Below are positions 1 to 11,575 of a DNA stretch of 64,000 nucleotides, piece by piece. Each line of letters begins with the position of its first letter. Position 1 is the first letter of the stretch. The stretch is taken from the NCBI GenBank assembly GCA_008694505.1, contig VZDJ01000034.1, positions 1,100,534-1,164,533 of the forward strand, in the 5' to 3' direction. Under the pieces are notes generated by a model, which was given only the letters and a program-made list of their open reading frames with translations, did not search any database and had not been told where the DNA came from. The DNA is from Cyanoderma ruficeps (lineage: Eukaryota > Chordata > Aves > Passeriformes > Timaliidae). The position numbers were made by a program, and so were the translations under genes.

Positions 1-191
1 TGGGATGGGATGGGATGGGATGGGATGGGATGGGATGGGATGGGATGGGATGGGATGGGATGGGATGGGATAGAATAGAATAGAATAGAATAGAATAGAA
101 TAGAATAGAATAGAATAGAATAGAATAGAATAGAATAGAATAGAATAGAATAGAATAGAATAGAATAGAATAGAATAGAATAGAATAGAAT
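1..191. repeat. Pentanucleotide satellite, TGGGA then TAGAA
   Basis: Fourteen perfect TGGGA units (1-70) switch abruptly to about 24 perfect TAGAA units (71-191). Both are 5-bp repeats without interruptions, and the left edge runs out of the window. The two motifs differ at two positions (TGGGA, TAGAA), so one may have arisen from the other by substitution and expansion. Confidence 0.98.
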
Positions 192-956
192 ATCCTGAGC
201 TGGGAGGGGTCCACGAGGATCATGGAAGTCTCCTGGCCCTGCACAGACAGCCCTGCCTTCATCTCCATGAACAAGGAGCTGCTCCAAAGCAGTGATGCCT
301 TGGGTCAATGCCAAGATTCCCTACTCTTCCTCCTCCTCCTCCTCCCCACCTCTTGTCCACCCACCTGCAGGGAGAGGAGGAGGAGGGATGTCTGGCTGCA
401 GCAGAGCATCAGGAGCCGGGCTCAGGGCAGGGCTCAGGGCAGCTGCCGGTGCCTGCAGCTTCCTGCCAGGCCACTGCAGTGGAGCCTGGCCTGCAGCAAG
501 CTGCACACAGCTGCCTGCACTGCCAGGCCTCCTGCTGGGCACCAATCTTCATCCCTTTGAAATCCACATTAAAATACATGAGCCACACTCTCTGGCCAGG
601 GCTCCCAGCGCTGGATAATTGCCTTTTAAGTGCTTTCTAAATGCAAACTGCATGTCATTCTTACCACCATTGCCACCTCCCCTGCACCAAGCCTTTGATC
701 TGCTACATGTCCTGACAATATTGCAATTACCCTGTCAGTGTCAGGGAAGTGCAGGCACTCCCAGATGGAAGGCACGGGGATGTGCTGGACCCTGGAATTC
801 TGCCCTCCAGACCGATCCTACAGACCAGGGGCTGCCCAGAGCACACGGGCTGAGCCCCAGCCTTCGGTGGGTCAGAGCAGCATGTGGGGGTCGTCAGTGA
901 GGAGCATGGGGATGGATCCCCTCAGGGAAGGAGGTGCCCTGCTGCAGGCTGAGCCT
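192..956. other. Non-coding stretch, nothing recognised
   Basis: GC-rich unique sequence with a short CTC/TCC-rich run near 325-350. Overlapping short open frames on both strands have no recognisable domain and look like chance frames. Confidence 0.6.
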
Positions 957-1100
957 GGAAATGCAGTGGATCCCTGATGATGCAATCGATCCCTGACCGT
1001 GCAATGATCCCTGAGTATGCAATGAATCCTTGATGATGCAATGGATCCCTGAATCCCCTTGCAACAACTGCAGTGGATCCCTGAATCCCCTTGCAAAAAC
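957..1100. repeat. Minisatellite with GATCCCTGA core
   Basis: About seven degenerate copies of a unit of roughly 18-20 bp built on TGCAATGGATCCCTGA. The last two copies are longer, about 32 bp, and share the added segment CTGAATCCCCTTGCAA. Confidence 0.85.
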
Positions 1101-1285
1101 GCCAGTGTGCACCTTCCTGGCCGTGTGCTCTCCTTCCTCTGCAAGGCATCTGCAAAGTCCGCGGCTTTTAGAACTCAACCACATCCCTGCCTACGGATCC
1201 TTTCTCCTCAGGCCCGTGAGCCCAAGATCTGCTGCATGCTGAAATGGCAAAAATCACTCAATTCACCCCAAAACCAACTTACAGT

Positions 1286-1412
1286 CACAGAATCATAGAA
1301 TCACTGGGTTGGGAAAGCCCTCTAAGATCATCCAGCCCTGCTGTTAACCCAGCACTGCCAGATCCACCACAAACAGCCACATCTACACATTTTTTTCACC
1401 CTTCCAGAGGCT
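1286..1412 (-). mobile_element. CR1 LINE 3' fragment
   Basis: The sequence begins with the inverted CR1 tail (AGAATCATAGAATCA), followed by GGGTTGGGAAAG and ATCATCCAGCCC, the usual reverse-orientation CR1 3' end. The CACATCTACAC segment of CR1 is also present. 5' truncated, as is usual for CR1. Confidence 0.85.
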
Positions 1413-4400
1413 TTTTCTGACTTTCTGCTTTGTGGGAAATGCTGAAGGAGAGAAAGAGAAAAAAAAAAAAAAGAAAGGAAAAAGAAGCTACTACCATTCC
1501 AGAGTGGTCCCAGGTGTTGATTTAAAGGCACTTCCCAGACGTGGCAGCAAAGCTGAACTCTGAGCCACCCACCACATCCTGGGAGGACACAGCTCTGGAG
1601 GCAGCAGCAGTCAGGCTTCTCCACAGCTCCTTCCAAATTCTGTGCCAGCATTGTTCCTGCATGCTGGGGGGCTCCTGGTGGGGACCTGCCCCTGCCACCA
1701 CCTGCAGCTGCCCAGCCCTGTCACCCCCACCCCAGCCAGACCGTGGGGCAGGGCACATCCTTTGCACAGGGGTGAGACAAGGCAGTGCTGCTCAGCAGAG
1801 CGTGGCTGGGAAAACCTTTAGGGATACCATGAGGATGCAGTGAGGAGCCCTCAGGTCTCTACCTTCCCCACCTGCTCCATCTGGCCCAAACAGGGGTGGT
1901 GAGGCTGGGACAGGTGGTCCCCAGCAGGGGACACTGACTGGGATGGAAACGCTGTGGAGAGAAGGTGGCAGCAGAGCCTTTTGGACTGTCAGAGCAGCAG
2001 GAAAAACACCCCAAATGATCCTGATGCAGGTCTGGGGAGCAACGTGCACCGTGTCACTGTCCACAGCATCACTGTCACCGGGCAGGGACAAGGGTACGGG
2101 GCTGTGGACTGGCTGCTCCAGCAGCTCCCAGTGTGCCCAGTGTGCCTGGCAGAGCAGAGCCCCGGGGACAGGGCACAGAGCTGGCAGCTCCCCTCTCCAC
2201 AGGAAATGGACAGAGCAACTCCTCACCCACGGGAAGCCCCAGGAGGAACATTCCTGTCTGACCCTGGAGAAAGGGAACAAATGTGACGTTCAAAAGGCTG
2301 TATTAATGCTGCTTTCCTTCCCCATTCACTCTGGATGGGTAACTCCCTTCTGACTGTCCCTAAATCCCACAGGGACCCTCTGAAGATCAATTTTCACATC
2401 ACACACACCCCTGAGCCTCCGTGCAACGCAGCTCCCCCACACCCACCACCTTTACTCTGGAGTACCCAACCACATCTCGGGCAGTATTCCCCCATTTCCA
2501 GAGCTCCTTGCCCAGTCACACCTGCACTGAGTGGCCAGGACTCAGCAGGGACATGTCTTTGAGCTCACCCCAACTTGCATTCATTGCCTTGGGGTGCAGC
2601 GTGGCTGGGAATGTGCAGCTGGGGCGTGGGCACCCCAATCCCCAGGGCTGTGCCCACAGTGTCTGCAGTACACAGCCATTTCAGAAGGCATTTGGTGCTC
2701 AGCACTGGCCGGGAGCTGCTGCATTTCACACCTGGCTGGCTTGTCTGCAACGTGCCAGGGCCCTGTGGTCACCACCACAGTCTTTGTGCCTGAGTGGCCA
2801 CAGCCACAATCTGCTTGGTGTCACACCAGAGCGAAACCCCACGCTGGGAGCTGCTGGGCATCTCTGGCCTTTGGGGAAGAAGACAGAGCAGAGCAGAGAT
2901 CCTGCCTAGCTCAGGGAAGGTGGAGAGACGTGGAGACATTGCAGGCAGAAATGAGCTGGTTCTTTGTCCTCTGCTTCCTGCTGCCTTGGAACCCACAGGT
3001 CACCTGAACCCTGCTGCCCCAGATTCCACAGACAGGTCACCTGAGCTCTAAGAAAGCTCTTTCCTTGCATCCATTTCCAAGAAGGGCTCTTTCAGCTCCC
3101 CAGGTGCCTCTTGCTTCGTTGAGGGTGGCTGGTGGATGCATCTCCCCTGTCCCATTCATTATTCTGTCCATCTCACCCTTTCATTCATCCCTTCTCAAAC
3201 TAAATAGCTCCTTTCTCCTCTCTTCTCATGTGGAAATCGCTCTCCACCCATTATCATTTTCATGATTTCACTTTCTGCTGTCTCCACTGTGATGAGACAC
3301 GAGGACTCAGCAGTTCTCACTCATTTCTGGGTGTGTGGAACATCTGCCTTCAGGCTGGCGTGTCTTGTCTTAATGCATGTGGAAAAACTCATTTCTTCCC
3401 TTTTAGTGGCGACACCATCCCCTGGTGAGAGCTCACTGCTCTCTGTTCCCAGGCCCTGTCTCAGTGCAGGGGCATTGGAAACACATCTGAGGGTCTTGTT
3501 CCCAGCTTCAGATGATCTTCCTCTCAGCTGTTGCACTGCTATCTTTAATTTCCCTTTTTTTATCCTCTCACGCTGCTATAGGAAGACACACCGTGTCCCT
3601 GTCCATGATTCCTCACCAATTTGCTCCTGGGTATCAGGAGCAGGGCACCATGGCCATCCCTTCAGGGGGATGCAGTGGCTTGGAGGCATTTCCAGCTGTG
3701 GGTCATGTGTGGTGTGGTCCTGTCCCAGCCATCAGGGAACTGCCAGCACTGTGCCAGCAGCAGTTTGGCTTGGCCAGGCTCACAGTGCCATTGCACCCCG
3801 CAGAGCAGGGCTGGGACCCAGTGCAGGAATCCCTCTCCCCCTTGGGATCCAGCTCCATCCCCCCAGGCACTGCCAGCCTGGCCACTCCCAGAGTCAGCTG
3901 CTCAGAGTGCTGAACAAACACTGGGGCTGCTACATCCCTGATAAGGCTCTTTTTTATTCTGCAAAACAATGTCACACTTCTTATCTGACACAAATCCGAA
4001 GTGTTGCTCCAGCAGCTCTCTAAAGCGGCAATTTAACCTCAGACACTCGGTGTGAACTCGGGTAATTATAGCTGGAGCTGCCTCCAGCTCTGTGAGGGCT
4101 GTGGGTGTTACAGGTGCTCTGTCTCAGCAAGGTGAGCAGGATTAGAGACATCATCCTCCCAGGAGATGGTAGCTCAGTCCTGGAATATAAATCAGCCTCT
4201 TCTCCGGGCTGATATGTCATTTCCCTGACCCCCAGAGCATCGTGCAGTGCTTAACACCAGTTCCCCTGTGACTAACCAAGGCAGGAGCAGTGGCAGCTGG
4301 GCTTTGCCCATTCATGGCCAAGTGGTTTTTATCATTCCAGATGTTGCCCAGGTGTCACACCAAGCCTGACCAGCACCACCAGCAGAGCCTGGAATGCTGT

Positions 4401-6209
4401 GGGTCAGGGTGGCTTCTCCTGCCACTCCCCTACTCTCAGCAAAATTCAAGACTGAAAGCACAGGTGAAGCCTTTCCACCCTGTCCATTCCTGTAGAGTCA
4501 GGCCGGGTGAGGAAAGGCCACCATGAACTGACCAGCACAGAGAGGAAGTGCCAGCCTTGGGGACAGCCCAGGGAGATGCTGCCCTGCCCGACTGCCCGAC
4601 TGCTGCTGGGCTTAGGGAGCCTTTCTGAAGGGCAGCACACAGTGGGGAGCACCCTGGGACCTCACAGGTGATCAGAGAGCTCCTCCACAAGGTGAGAACA
4701 ACTTTGTGCTGTTTATCCCTGGCCGTGCTCATACCTGAGGCTGCAATCACCGTGGGCAAGTCACCTGGGCTGGGCACAGTGGGGACAGGAACAGATTCAC
4801 ACCGTGGTCCTTGGGGTGAGCCAAGGGACAGTGAGCCAAGGGACAGTGGCATCTGCAGGGACATCCACAGTAGCACCGGGTCCAGGCTTGAGACCCTGGG
4901 ACACTGCAGTGGGGCCACATTGGCTCTGCCCAGAGTCCCAAGGCCACCTAGGCACTGGCCCCTGGTAGGGACAGCAGGGGACAAGGCCAGGCTGGCAGAG
5001 AGGGCAGAATGACCGCGATGCCGCAGCGACATTTGCAGCCTGATCCCAGGAATGTTCTCAAATCCTGACGCATCTCACAGGCACCGTCTGGTGGCAGACC
5101 TTGCTGCTGGAGAGAAAACCATCCCCCGGGCTGCGGGGGAGAAATGGGAATTTCCCAGGGTCGAGGACAAAAGGATGCGTAAGGAGCGGAGCATCAGCAT
5201 TGTTCCCGGGGCTGGGACAAATCTCAGGTCTGATCTCTGCATGTCTAATGGAACAGAAGCCTCCCCACACAGGCTGTTCCACTGCAGCAGGGACGGGCTC
5301 AGATGCACGCCGAGCGAGGCACGCAGATGCCAGCATAATTAGCCACAAAATAGACTTTTCAGTATCGCACAATGACAAAGGGGAAAAAAAAAGAAAAAGA
5401 AAAGAAAAAAAAAAAAGCTCTGCGTGCTGATAATTCCTCAGTGCGCCTCGGTGTCAAGGAACTGGGACAGACCTGAGCTTCCACTGAGCCAGAGGAAAAG
5501 GTATTTTTAAAAAGCAGATTATCTGGTTAAACAGAGGGCAGGGGGCTGAGCCGGGAGATAATGGGGGTGTCTGTGACAGCTTTATTAGGAAGTGCCTAAC
5601 GTCGGAGTGATTTCACAGAGGCTTTCAGAGCAGAGGCTGACTCTGGGAGCTGGATCCCCACCGGGGAGCCTTGGCAGCACTGTCACACCAGCTCAGACGG
5701 CAACTGGCCCCAGCTCTGAGCATCAGGGGACAATGGGAGCTGCAGGGATGTGCTGTAGGGGGTCCCCACCTGCCTGTCCCCCCGGGGTCCCACCTGAGGC
5801 ACCTGTGGCAGTGGGTGAGTGCTGTATCCATGAGCCATCATCAGTAGGAATAGCTTTGCTGAGCCAAAAGAGGGGAAAGCTCAGGAACACGGGGGAATGC
5901 CATTGCCTCCCCGGCCAGGGTGGCAGCCCTGGTGCAAACACTCCCAGGCTCAGCAGGGGCAGGATCCAGCCCTTCCTTGGCCTTCAGCTGCTACTCAGGA
6001 CACGCTCAGCCCCCTCCTGCAGGGTTTCCTTCTTGGTTCTGTCTCATTCCTTGCTGTCCCGTGTTCCCACATGATGCAAAGAGCCCCCAAAGTTGGCATT
6101 GCACTCGTGCAGCTGCCCCAAGCCAAGGACAGTCCTCAAGGGTGCTGGGCACTGCCCAGGCTCCCCAGGGAATGGGCACAGCCCCGAGGCTGCCACAGCT
6201 GCAGGAGGG
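1413..6209. other. Non-coding stretch
   Basis: No supported gene. There is an A-rich run near 1459-1473, a 15-bp direct duplication (GTGAGCCAAGGGACA) near 4815-4845 and an A-rich tract near 5380-5417. The longest frame (3262-4023, plus) has no domain features. An AT-richer patch at about 5330-5590 in GC-rich surroundings could be a conserved non-coding element. Confidence 0.55.
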
Positions 6210-6318
6210 TTTGGACAACTCTCCCAGGCACAGGGGTTTTCATGCACGGCCAGGATTTGGACTCAATGATCTTTCTGGGTCCCTTCCAGCTCAGAATATT
6301 CCATGATTCCATGATTCT
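6210..6318 (+). mobile_element. CR1 LINE 3' end
   Basis: Contains GGCCAGGATTTGGACTCAAT, then GGGTCCCTTCCAGCTCAGAA, and ends in tandem ATTCCATG units: the plus-orientation CR1 3' end. Confidence 0.9.
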
Positions 6319-7270
6319 CGCCACATCTCCAGCACCTTTTGCATGCAGGGCCTGCAGAGAGTTACCATCTCCAGCCCTCAGGGTCCTGGTGCCCACCCTG
6401 GCAGCACACCATGCCTCACACAGACCCCTCCTGGCACTGACCCCTCTAGTGCTGGGCCCCCAGAGGTTTGGGAACGCACACTCCAGAGTGCATGGGCAGT
6501 ACATTGATGGGATGGCTGCCTGGGGATGGGGGGCACATCCTTTCCTTCTCCAGACTCTTCTGTCAGGGAAGGGACCCAGCCTGGCATCGGGGTGTCCCCA
6601 GTGTGCACTAGCAGGGGGCTCAGCACTGAGAAACCCAAGCCGGGATTGTCCTGCTCCCGGGGCCCAGCCAACAATGCAGGGTTCCAGAGGAAAACAAGGC
6701 TTTGCTAGCGTGGCTCCTGGCCTAGGTCTCTGGGAGCAGCTGTAACTGGGAACGGGGGCACTTGAACCTGTCTCTAATCCCAGATTTTACATGAGCTGAA
6801 CAGGTCCTGCCGCTTGCCTGGGGCTTGCCTGGGACTGACAGCTGCTCCCTCGCTGCCCAGACGCCCTGACCAGCCAGGGCTGCCCCGAGGGGCTCCCATC
6901 ATCCAGGCCAGGCTTCCCTGTGAGAGAAGGGCAAGCTCAGACGCTGGGCCTGGCCCTGAACATGCCCAGCCGTGGCTCTATCCACAGGCATCAGAGGCAG
7001 GATGGAAATCCAGGTCCCGGGGAACAAAAGGCTGCGGCGCCTCTGCCCCCAAAACTGCCAGCTCAGCGTGAGAGGAATCCCCGGGGCTCAGGGGAGCCGG
7101 CAATGAAGCTGTCTGTGACAGGGGAAGCTAAAGATGTAAGAGGCAGCATGAAATCACGGGTGACAACCATAACAGGCAGCTCCAGACGTGCGAGGGGGAG
7201 CAGGAACTGCGCTGCCTCCAGCCGGGAGGCACGGCCGCCTTTGCAGCCGGTGCATGTGGCGGTGCCGGGC

Positions 7271-7380
7271 TGTGAGACTGACACGGGAGGAGATGGAGAC
7301 GGGCCCTGCACTGATCCTCTTCTCGATGTGAGACTGACACGGGAGGAGATGGAGACGGGCCCTGCACTGATCCTCTTCTC
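7271..7380. repeat. 56-bp tandem duplication
   Basis: Two essentially identical copies of a 56-bp unit start with TGTGAGACTGACACGG at 7271 and 7327. The end of the second copy (from 7366) is also the outer end of the large inverted repeat arm, so the duplication arose at the arm boundary. Confidence 0.95.
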
Positions 7381-7753
7381 AGGGCCACATTTTCAGAGGA
7401 GACCTGCCTGGGGCTCCTGCTGGTGTTGTTGCAGTTTTCCAAAGGTGCTCTGGGGTTCTCCAGGGTCCTTCCTTGGGGCTCAGCCACCCCTGGCACAGCA
7501 GGATGCTGACTCCACTCTGTCTGGAAGGTGCTGGAATACAGCACAATGTGGGAGAAGCCCAGGGAGGGGACTGGCCCTGCTTTTGTGGGACTGATTCTGG
7601 CTCTGCATCCCCCGGAGGGCTGAGATGAGCTGCATGTCCTGAGCACCACATCAGCCCTGGGAAAGGCCAGTCCCTGGGCTGGGGCTGGAGAGGGCCCCTC
7701 TCCCCTGGGCAATAATTTGGCTCCTCTAACTCGGCAGCTCCTCATTTGCATTG
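7366..7753 (-). repeat. Left arm of large inverted repeat
   Basis: About 388 bp that are the reverse complement of 9174-9559. Outer end ACTGATCCTCTTCTC pairs with GAGAAGAGGATCAGT, and inner end GAGGAGCTGCC pairs with GGCAGCTCCTC. Similarity is high along the whole arm, roughly 90 percent by eye, with small indels. No TSD or transposase is visible. Open frames through both arms are mirror images and are not evidence of a gene. Confidence 0.95.
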
Positions 7754-8689
7754 CAGATGGAGACAATTCCCCACTGCCTGGTGATGCTCTGCCCTGTCTC
7801 ACCGGCACAGGGACTGGGTGACATGTTGTCCCAGTCCTGGCCATGATTCCAGCTGCTGGATCTTGCTGTCCAGTGCTGCAACCCTGAATGAAATGTATTT
7901 AACACAAAGGGGATCACAGCACCCAGGGCGCTTCACCTTGCCTGGGCTGCCAGCCTGAGTGCCCAGCCAGAACAGAAAACACTTGCTGACTTCGTTGTGA
8001 AAGGATTTCTGTTCCAAGTTTATCAGTTTAACCCAGGGTGCCTGAGCCAGTGCACCATCTTGTCAATCCCTGGAGCTGCGGAACACGCTGCCTGTGCTGG
8101 GAGGTTACCTGTGCTGGGGAGCTGTCTGTGGTGTCAGGGATGCTGCCCAGCTGCTCCCATCACCTCCTCCACATCTCCCCTTTGTATGCCTCTGCACAAA
8201 GGCACCAGAATTTAGCCACCCTCTCTTTCAACTTTTCCCCTCTCTCCTTTCCCCCACTCTGTAACAAATCAGTTTAAAGAGGGAAGAGAAGAGGCTCCAA
8301 TGACAGATGGAGCTGGCACTATCATCTCTCTTAACTGTCACGGAGAAAATCACACGGCAGCCACTGAAATTCAAATTAGAGTTTTGCTGAAGCTGCTAAA
8401 ACTCATCAAAAGATATCTTTGAAGTCCACTGGCAGGCTGGTCATTTCTTTTAAATTAGTCCCTGTTGAAAATGAAATTGCAGGGGTTGGCGTATTAGCAT
8501 ATTGGAGTGAGAGAGGCAGCATAATGCTCCTTTCCAGGGAGCAGAGGCAGTTTGCTCCTGCACAAAGCCCACACTCAAACAGGGCTCTTACTGCATTAGT
8601 TTAAATGAGCGAGTCATTTCAAAGCGCCCATTAAGGGGGCCGGGCCGGCGCTCACGGGAAGGAGGCAAAGACAGGTCAGTGTCTGCCCC
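7754..8689. other. Loop of inverted repeat, unique part
   Basis: No gene seen. The stretch 8330-8640 is AT-rich for the neighbourhood, with TTTAAATTAG and GCATTAGTTTAAAT motifs and little repeat content. It is a candidate conserved non-coding element. Confidence 0.45.
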
Positions 8690-9125
8690 TGTGTCCACGG
8701 GTCTGTCCCCATGTCCAAGGGCAGGGACATGGGTCTGTCCCTGGGCATGGACACAGCTCTGTCCCCGTGTCCAAGGGTATAGTCTGTCCCCATGTCTGAG
8801 GGCATGGACACGGGTCTGTCCCCATGTCCAAGTGTGTGGACACAGGTCTGTCCCCACGTCTGAGGACATGGACATGGGTCTGTCCCCATGTGACAGAGTA
8901 TGGACAGGCTCTGTCCTTGTGTCCAAGGGCATGGACCTGGGTCTGTCCCCATAATTATGGACACAGGTCTGTCTTGTGCCTGAGGGCATGGACATTGGTT
9001 TGTCCCCAATCTGAGGACATGGACATGAGTCTGTCCCTGTTTCCAAGGGCATGGACACAGGTCTGTCACTGTGTCCAAGGCCATGGACATGGGTCTGTCC
9101 CCGTGTCCCCAGGCTGTCCCCATGT
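8690..9125. repeat. 32-bp minisatellite, about 14 copies
   Basis: Starts of TCTGTCC fall at about 8702, 8734, 8758, 8783, 8815, 8847, 8879, 8910, 8942, 8968, 8999, 9030, 9062 and 9094, mostly 31-32 bp apart with a few 24-26 bp short units. Many units contain GGACATGG and CCATGTCC, which are reverse complements, so single units can fold. It lies in the loop of the large inverted repeat. The long frames across it are repeat translations. Confidence 0.95.
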
Positions 9126-9173
9126 CCATGCCATGCCCTCCGAGCCGAGCTGCCGGCCACAGCACCGTTACCC

Positions 9174-9559
9174 ATGCAAATGAGGAGCTGCCTAGTTAGA
9201 GGAGCCAAATTATTGCCCAGGGGAGAGGGGCCCTCTCCAGCCCCAGCCCAGGGACCGGCCTTTCCCCGGGCTGATGTGGTGCTCAGGACATGCAGCTCAT
9301 CCCAGCCCTCTGGGGGATGCAGAGCCAGGATCAGTCCCACAAAAGCAGGGCCAGTCCCCTCCCTGAACTTCTTCCACCTTGTGCTGTATTCCAGCACCTT
9401 CCAGACAGAGTGGAGTCAGCATCCTGCTGTGCCAGGGGTGGCTGAGCCCTAAGGAAGGACTCTGGAGAACTCCAGAGCACCTTTGGAAAACTGCAACAGC
9501 ATCAGCAGGAGCCCCTGGCAGATTTCCTCTGAAAATGTGGCCCTGAGAAGAGGATCAGT
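9174..9559 (+). repeat. Right arm of large inverted repeat
   Basis: About 386 bp, reverse-complementary to 7366-7753 over its full length. The spacer between arms is about 1.42 kb. Both ends of the homology are sharp: at 9559 the match stops at ATCAGT, and before 9174 it stops at ATGCAAATGAGG. Confidence 0.95.
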
Positions 9560-11324
9560 CCCAGCAGTAGCTTCTTCTCACCTGAACCCGAGAATGGTGT
9601 TTGCATCCCAAAGGTGCCTGTCAGAGGTGAGTGCAGACATTCATGGATCCTGTGAGCCACAGATTGTGGTGAGACTCCCCTGAGACACTGGAAACCAGTG
9701 AACTGTACCCAGTGGGATGCTGGGCAGTAGCCCCAAGAACAGCTGCAGAATCTCCCATTAGCAGATTTTTTTCAACACAGACAAAACTGGTCTGTCAGCC
9801 TGCTCCAGCTCAGTCCAACAAGGATTTGACCAGAAATACTGATTTTTAGGATGACTACCAGCCCCCTTCTCATCTCCCAGGCCCTGCACCACACCACCCT
9901 CCCCTCTCCTGGCAGGCTGAGCACAGAATTCCTGCTCTCCAGGAGGCAGCCAGCCACTCCACTAGCCCAGGACATATCGTTTCCTTTGCCTGCCCTGAAT
10001 CTCTGAGCAGAGGTTTCCCTATCAGCCCGAATCCTTAGGCAGACGGCTGTTGTTGGATAGAGCTGTTTCTTTCATTCCCAGGCTGATGTGATGGGATTTA
10101 GAGTGGCACTAGTCACACTCTGGTGTCTTGACACAGAATGTCTTCGAGCTATCGGCTGCAGATTTCACAGGGCTCTGAGAGGGGTTGGGAGCAGGTCAGA
10201 GGCAGAGTGTGGCCAATTCCCCCCTGAACTGCAGGAGACAGAGCAGAACTTGCCCCAGAGCATGTAACCTGTGACATTTTCCTCAGCTAATGCAAATTGC
10301 AGCAGCCCAGGCGGAGGAGCTCCTGCCATCACCAGCACACTCAGCACAGTCTGAGCAGAGGCTTTTGCTGAGGCTTTTGTCAGAAAGGTCACACAGTCCA
10401 GGGCTGAGCCTGTCCTCCAAGTTGTTAGCTCCTTACTGTGATTTCCCCTGGATTTCTGACAAAGCAGCACGAGGAGGCACAGATCCAATCTAGCAAATAC
10501 ACCATCAGGGTGCAGAGTGAGAAGGGTTATCTCCACCACCTTGGCTAGTTCAGGGCATTTAACTGCATTAGGCTGCATGAATGGGAAAGGGATTTATTTA
10601 ATGTCATTCCCAAGGTGAACCTATCGGCTTGGCCTTGGTGTCCAGGTGGTCTGAGCAGAACCCCTTGTGTATGACAGAAGGGACACGGGGTGACAGTCAC
10701 TGTGCCATCCCCAGCAGCAGTGACAACAGACTGCCTTTAACACCCTTTGGGAAGCACTGGGGATTCCAGGGTCATCTCTCACCTCAGGATCTTGCTTATC
10801 TCACTTCACAGATCTTGGGCTCAGTCACTGCCCATTGCACTGGTGGTCGTGTCCTCGTTCTGCACAGCCACAGCCACGGCCAGAGGTCCTTCCCAACCAG
10901 CCCTCTGCTGCTGGCTGTCCCCAGGGTGGGGCACAAAGGCCGGGCTTGGAGGATGGGGACAGGGGGAGAAGTCCAGGCCATGAGCTGTTTTCAGGGCAGG
11001 GATCTGGTCTGTGCCCTGTGAGGAAGGAAGAACTAATCTGAATTTCTGCAGGTTGGTGAGGATTTATCCGCTGCTCCAAGGGGACCTTCACACCAACACA
11101 CACAACTGCAGAGCATCCCCTCAATGTCTTGCCCAAAGGAAGAATCTGTCAGAGAGGCAAACACAGTTTCAAGTGTTCATAAACAGCTTGATCATCCTTT
11201 TGGATTTGTCATTAGCCTTTGTGCCTGGTGGTGAATAATCCAGTTGGAGAGACAGAAATGGAGTGGCTGCCCCAGGAATGCAGACAGGTAAGCAAGAAAC
11301 CAAGATCTTTTTAATGCTACCCAA
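9560..11324. other. Non-coding stretch
   Basis: Unique sequence with no recognisable gene or mobile element. Short frames on both strands lack domain features. Confidence 0.55.
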
Positions 11325-11575
11325 TAATCACAGGGGCCAGAAGGAACCTTAAAGCTCACCCAGTCCCACCCCCTGCCATGGCCTGGGACACCTTTTACTA
11401 TCCCAGGTTGTTCCAACCCCCACCCAGCCTAACCCTGAACACTTCCAGGGATCCAGGGGCAGCCACAGCTTCCCTGGGCAACCCGAGGGCTTCACCACCC
11501 TCACAGCCAGGAATTCCTTCCTCCTCTCTATTCTACATCTGCCCTCTTCCAATTCAGGCCATTGTGAAAGAAAGG
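11325..11575 (-). mobile_element. CR1 LINE 3' fragment
   Basis: Reverse-orientation CR1: AAGGAACCTTAAAGCTCACC, then ACACTTCCAGGGATCCAGGG, GGCAGCCACAGCTTCCCTGG and AGGAATTCCTTCCT in the usual CR1 order. Confidence 0.95.

Noticed and set aside
3262..4023. 253-residue plus-strand open frame
   Set aside because: No domain, signal or membrane pattern. GC-rich DNA with few stops gives such frames by chance, and overlapping frames on both strands are equally long.
5897..6745. 282-residue plus-strand open frame
   Set aside because: It runs straight through a CR1 3' end (6210-6318) and has no recognisable domain.
8690..9125. CRISPR-like spacing of repeats
   Set aside because: Repeats are contiguous, degenerate 32-bp minisatellite units without unique spacers, and the genome is a vertebrate one.
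8588..9397. 269-residue minus-strand open frame with repeated peptide
   Set aside because: The repeat is the translation of the 32-bp minisatellite plus one arm of the inverted repeat.
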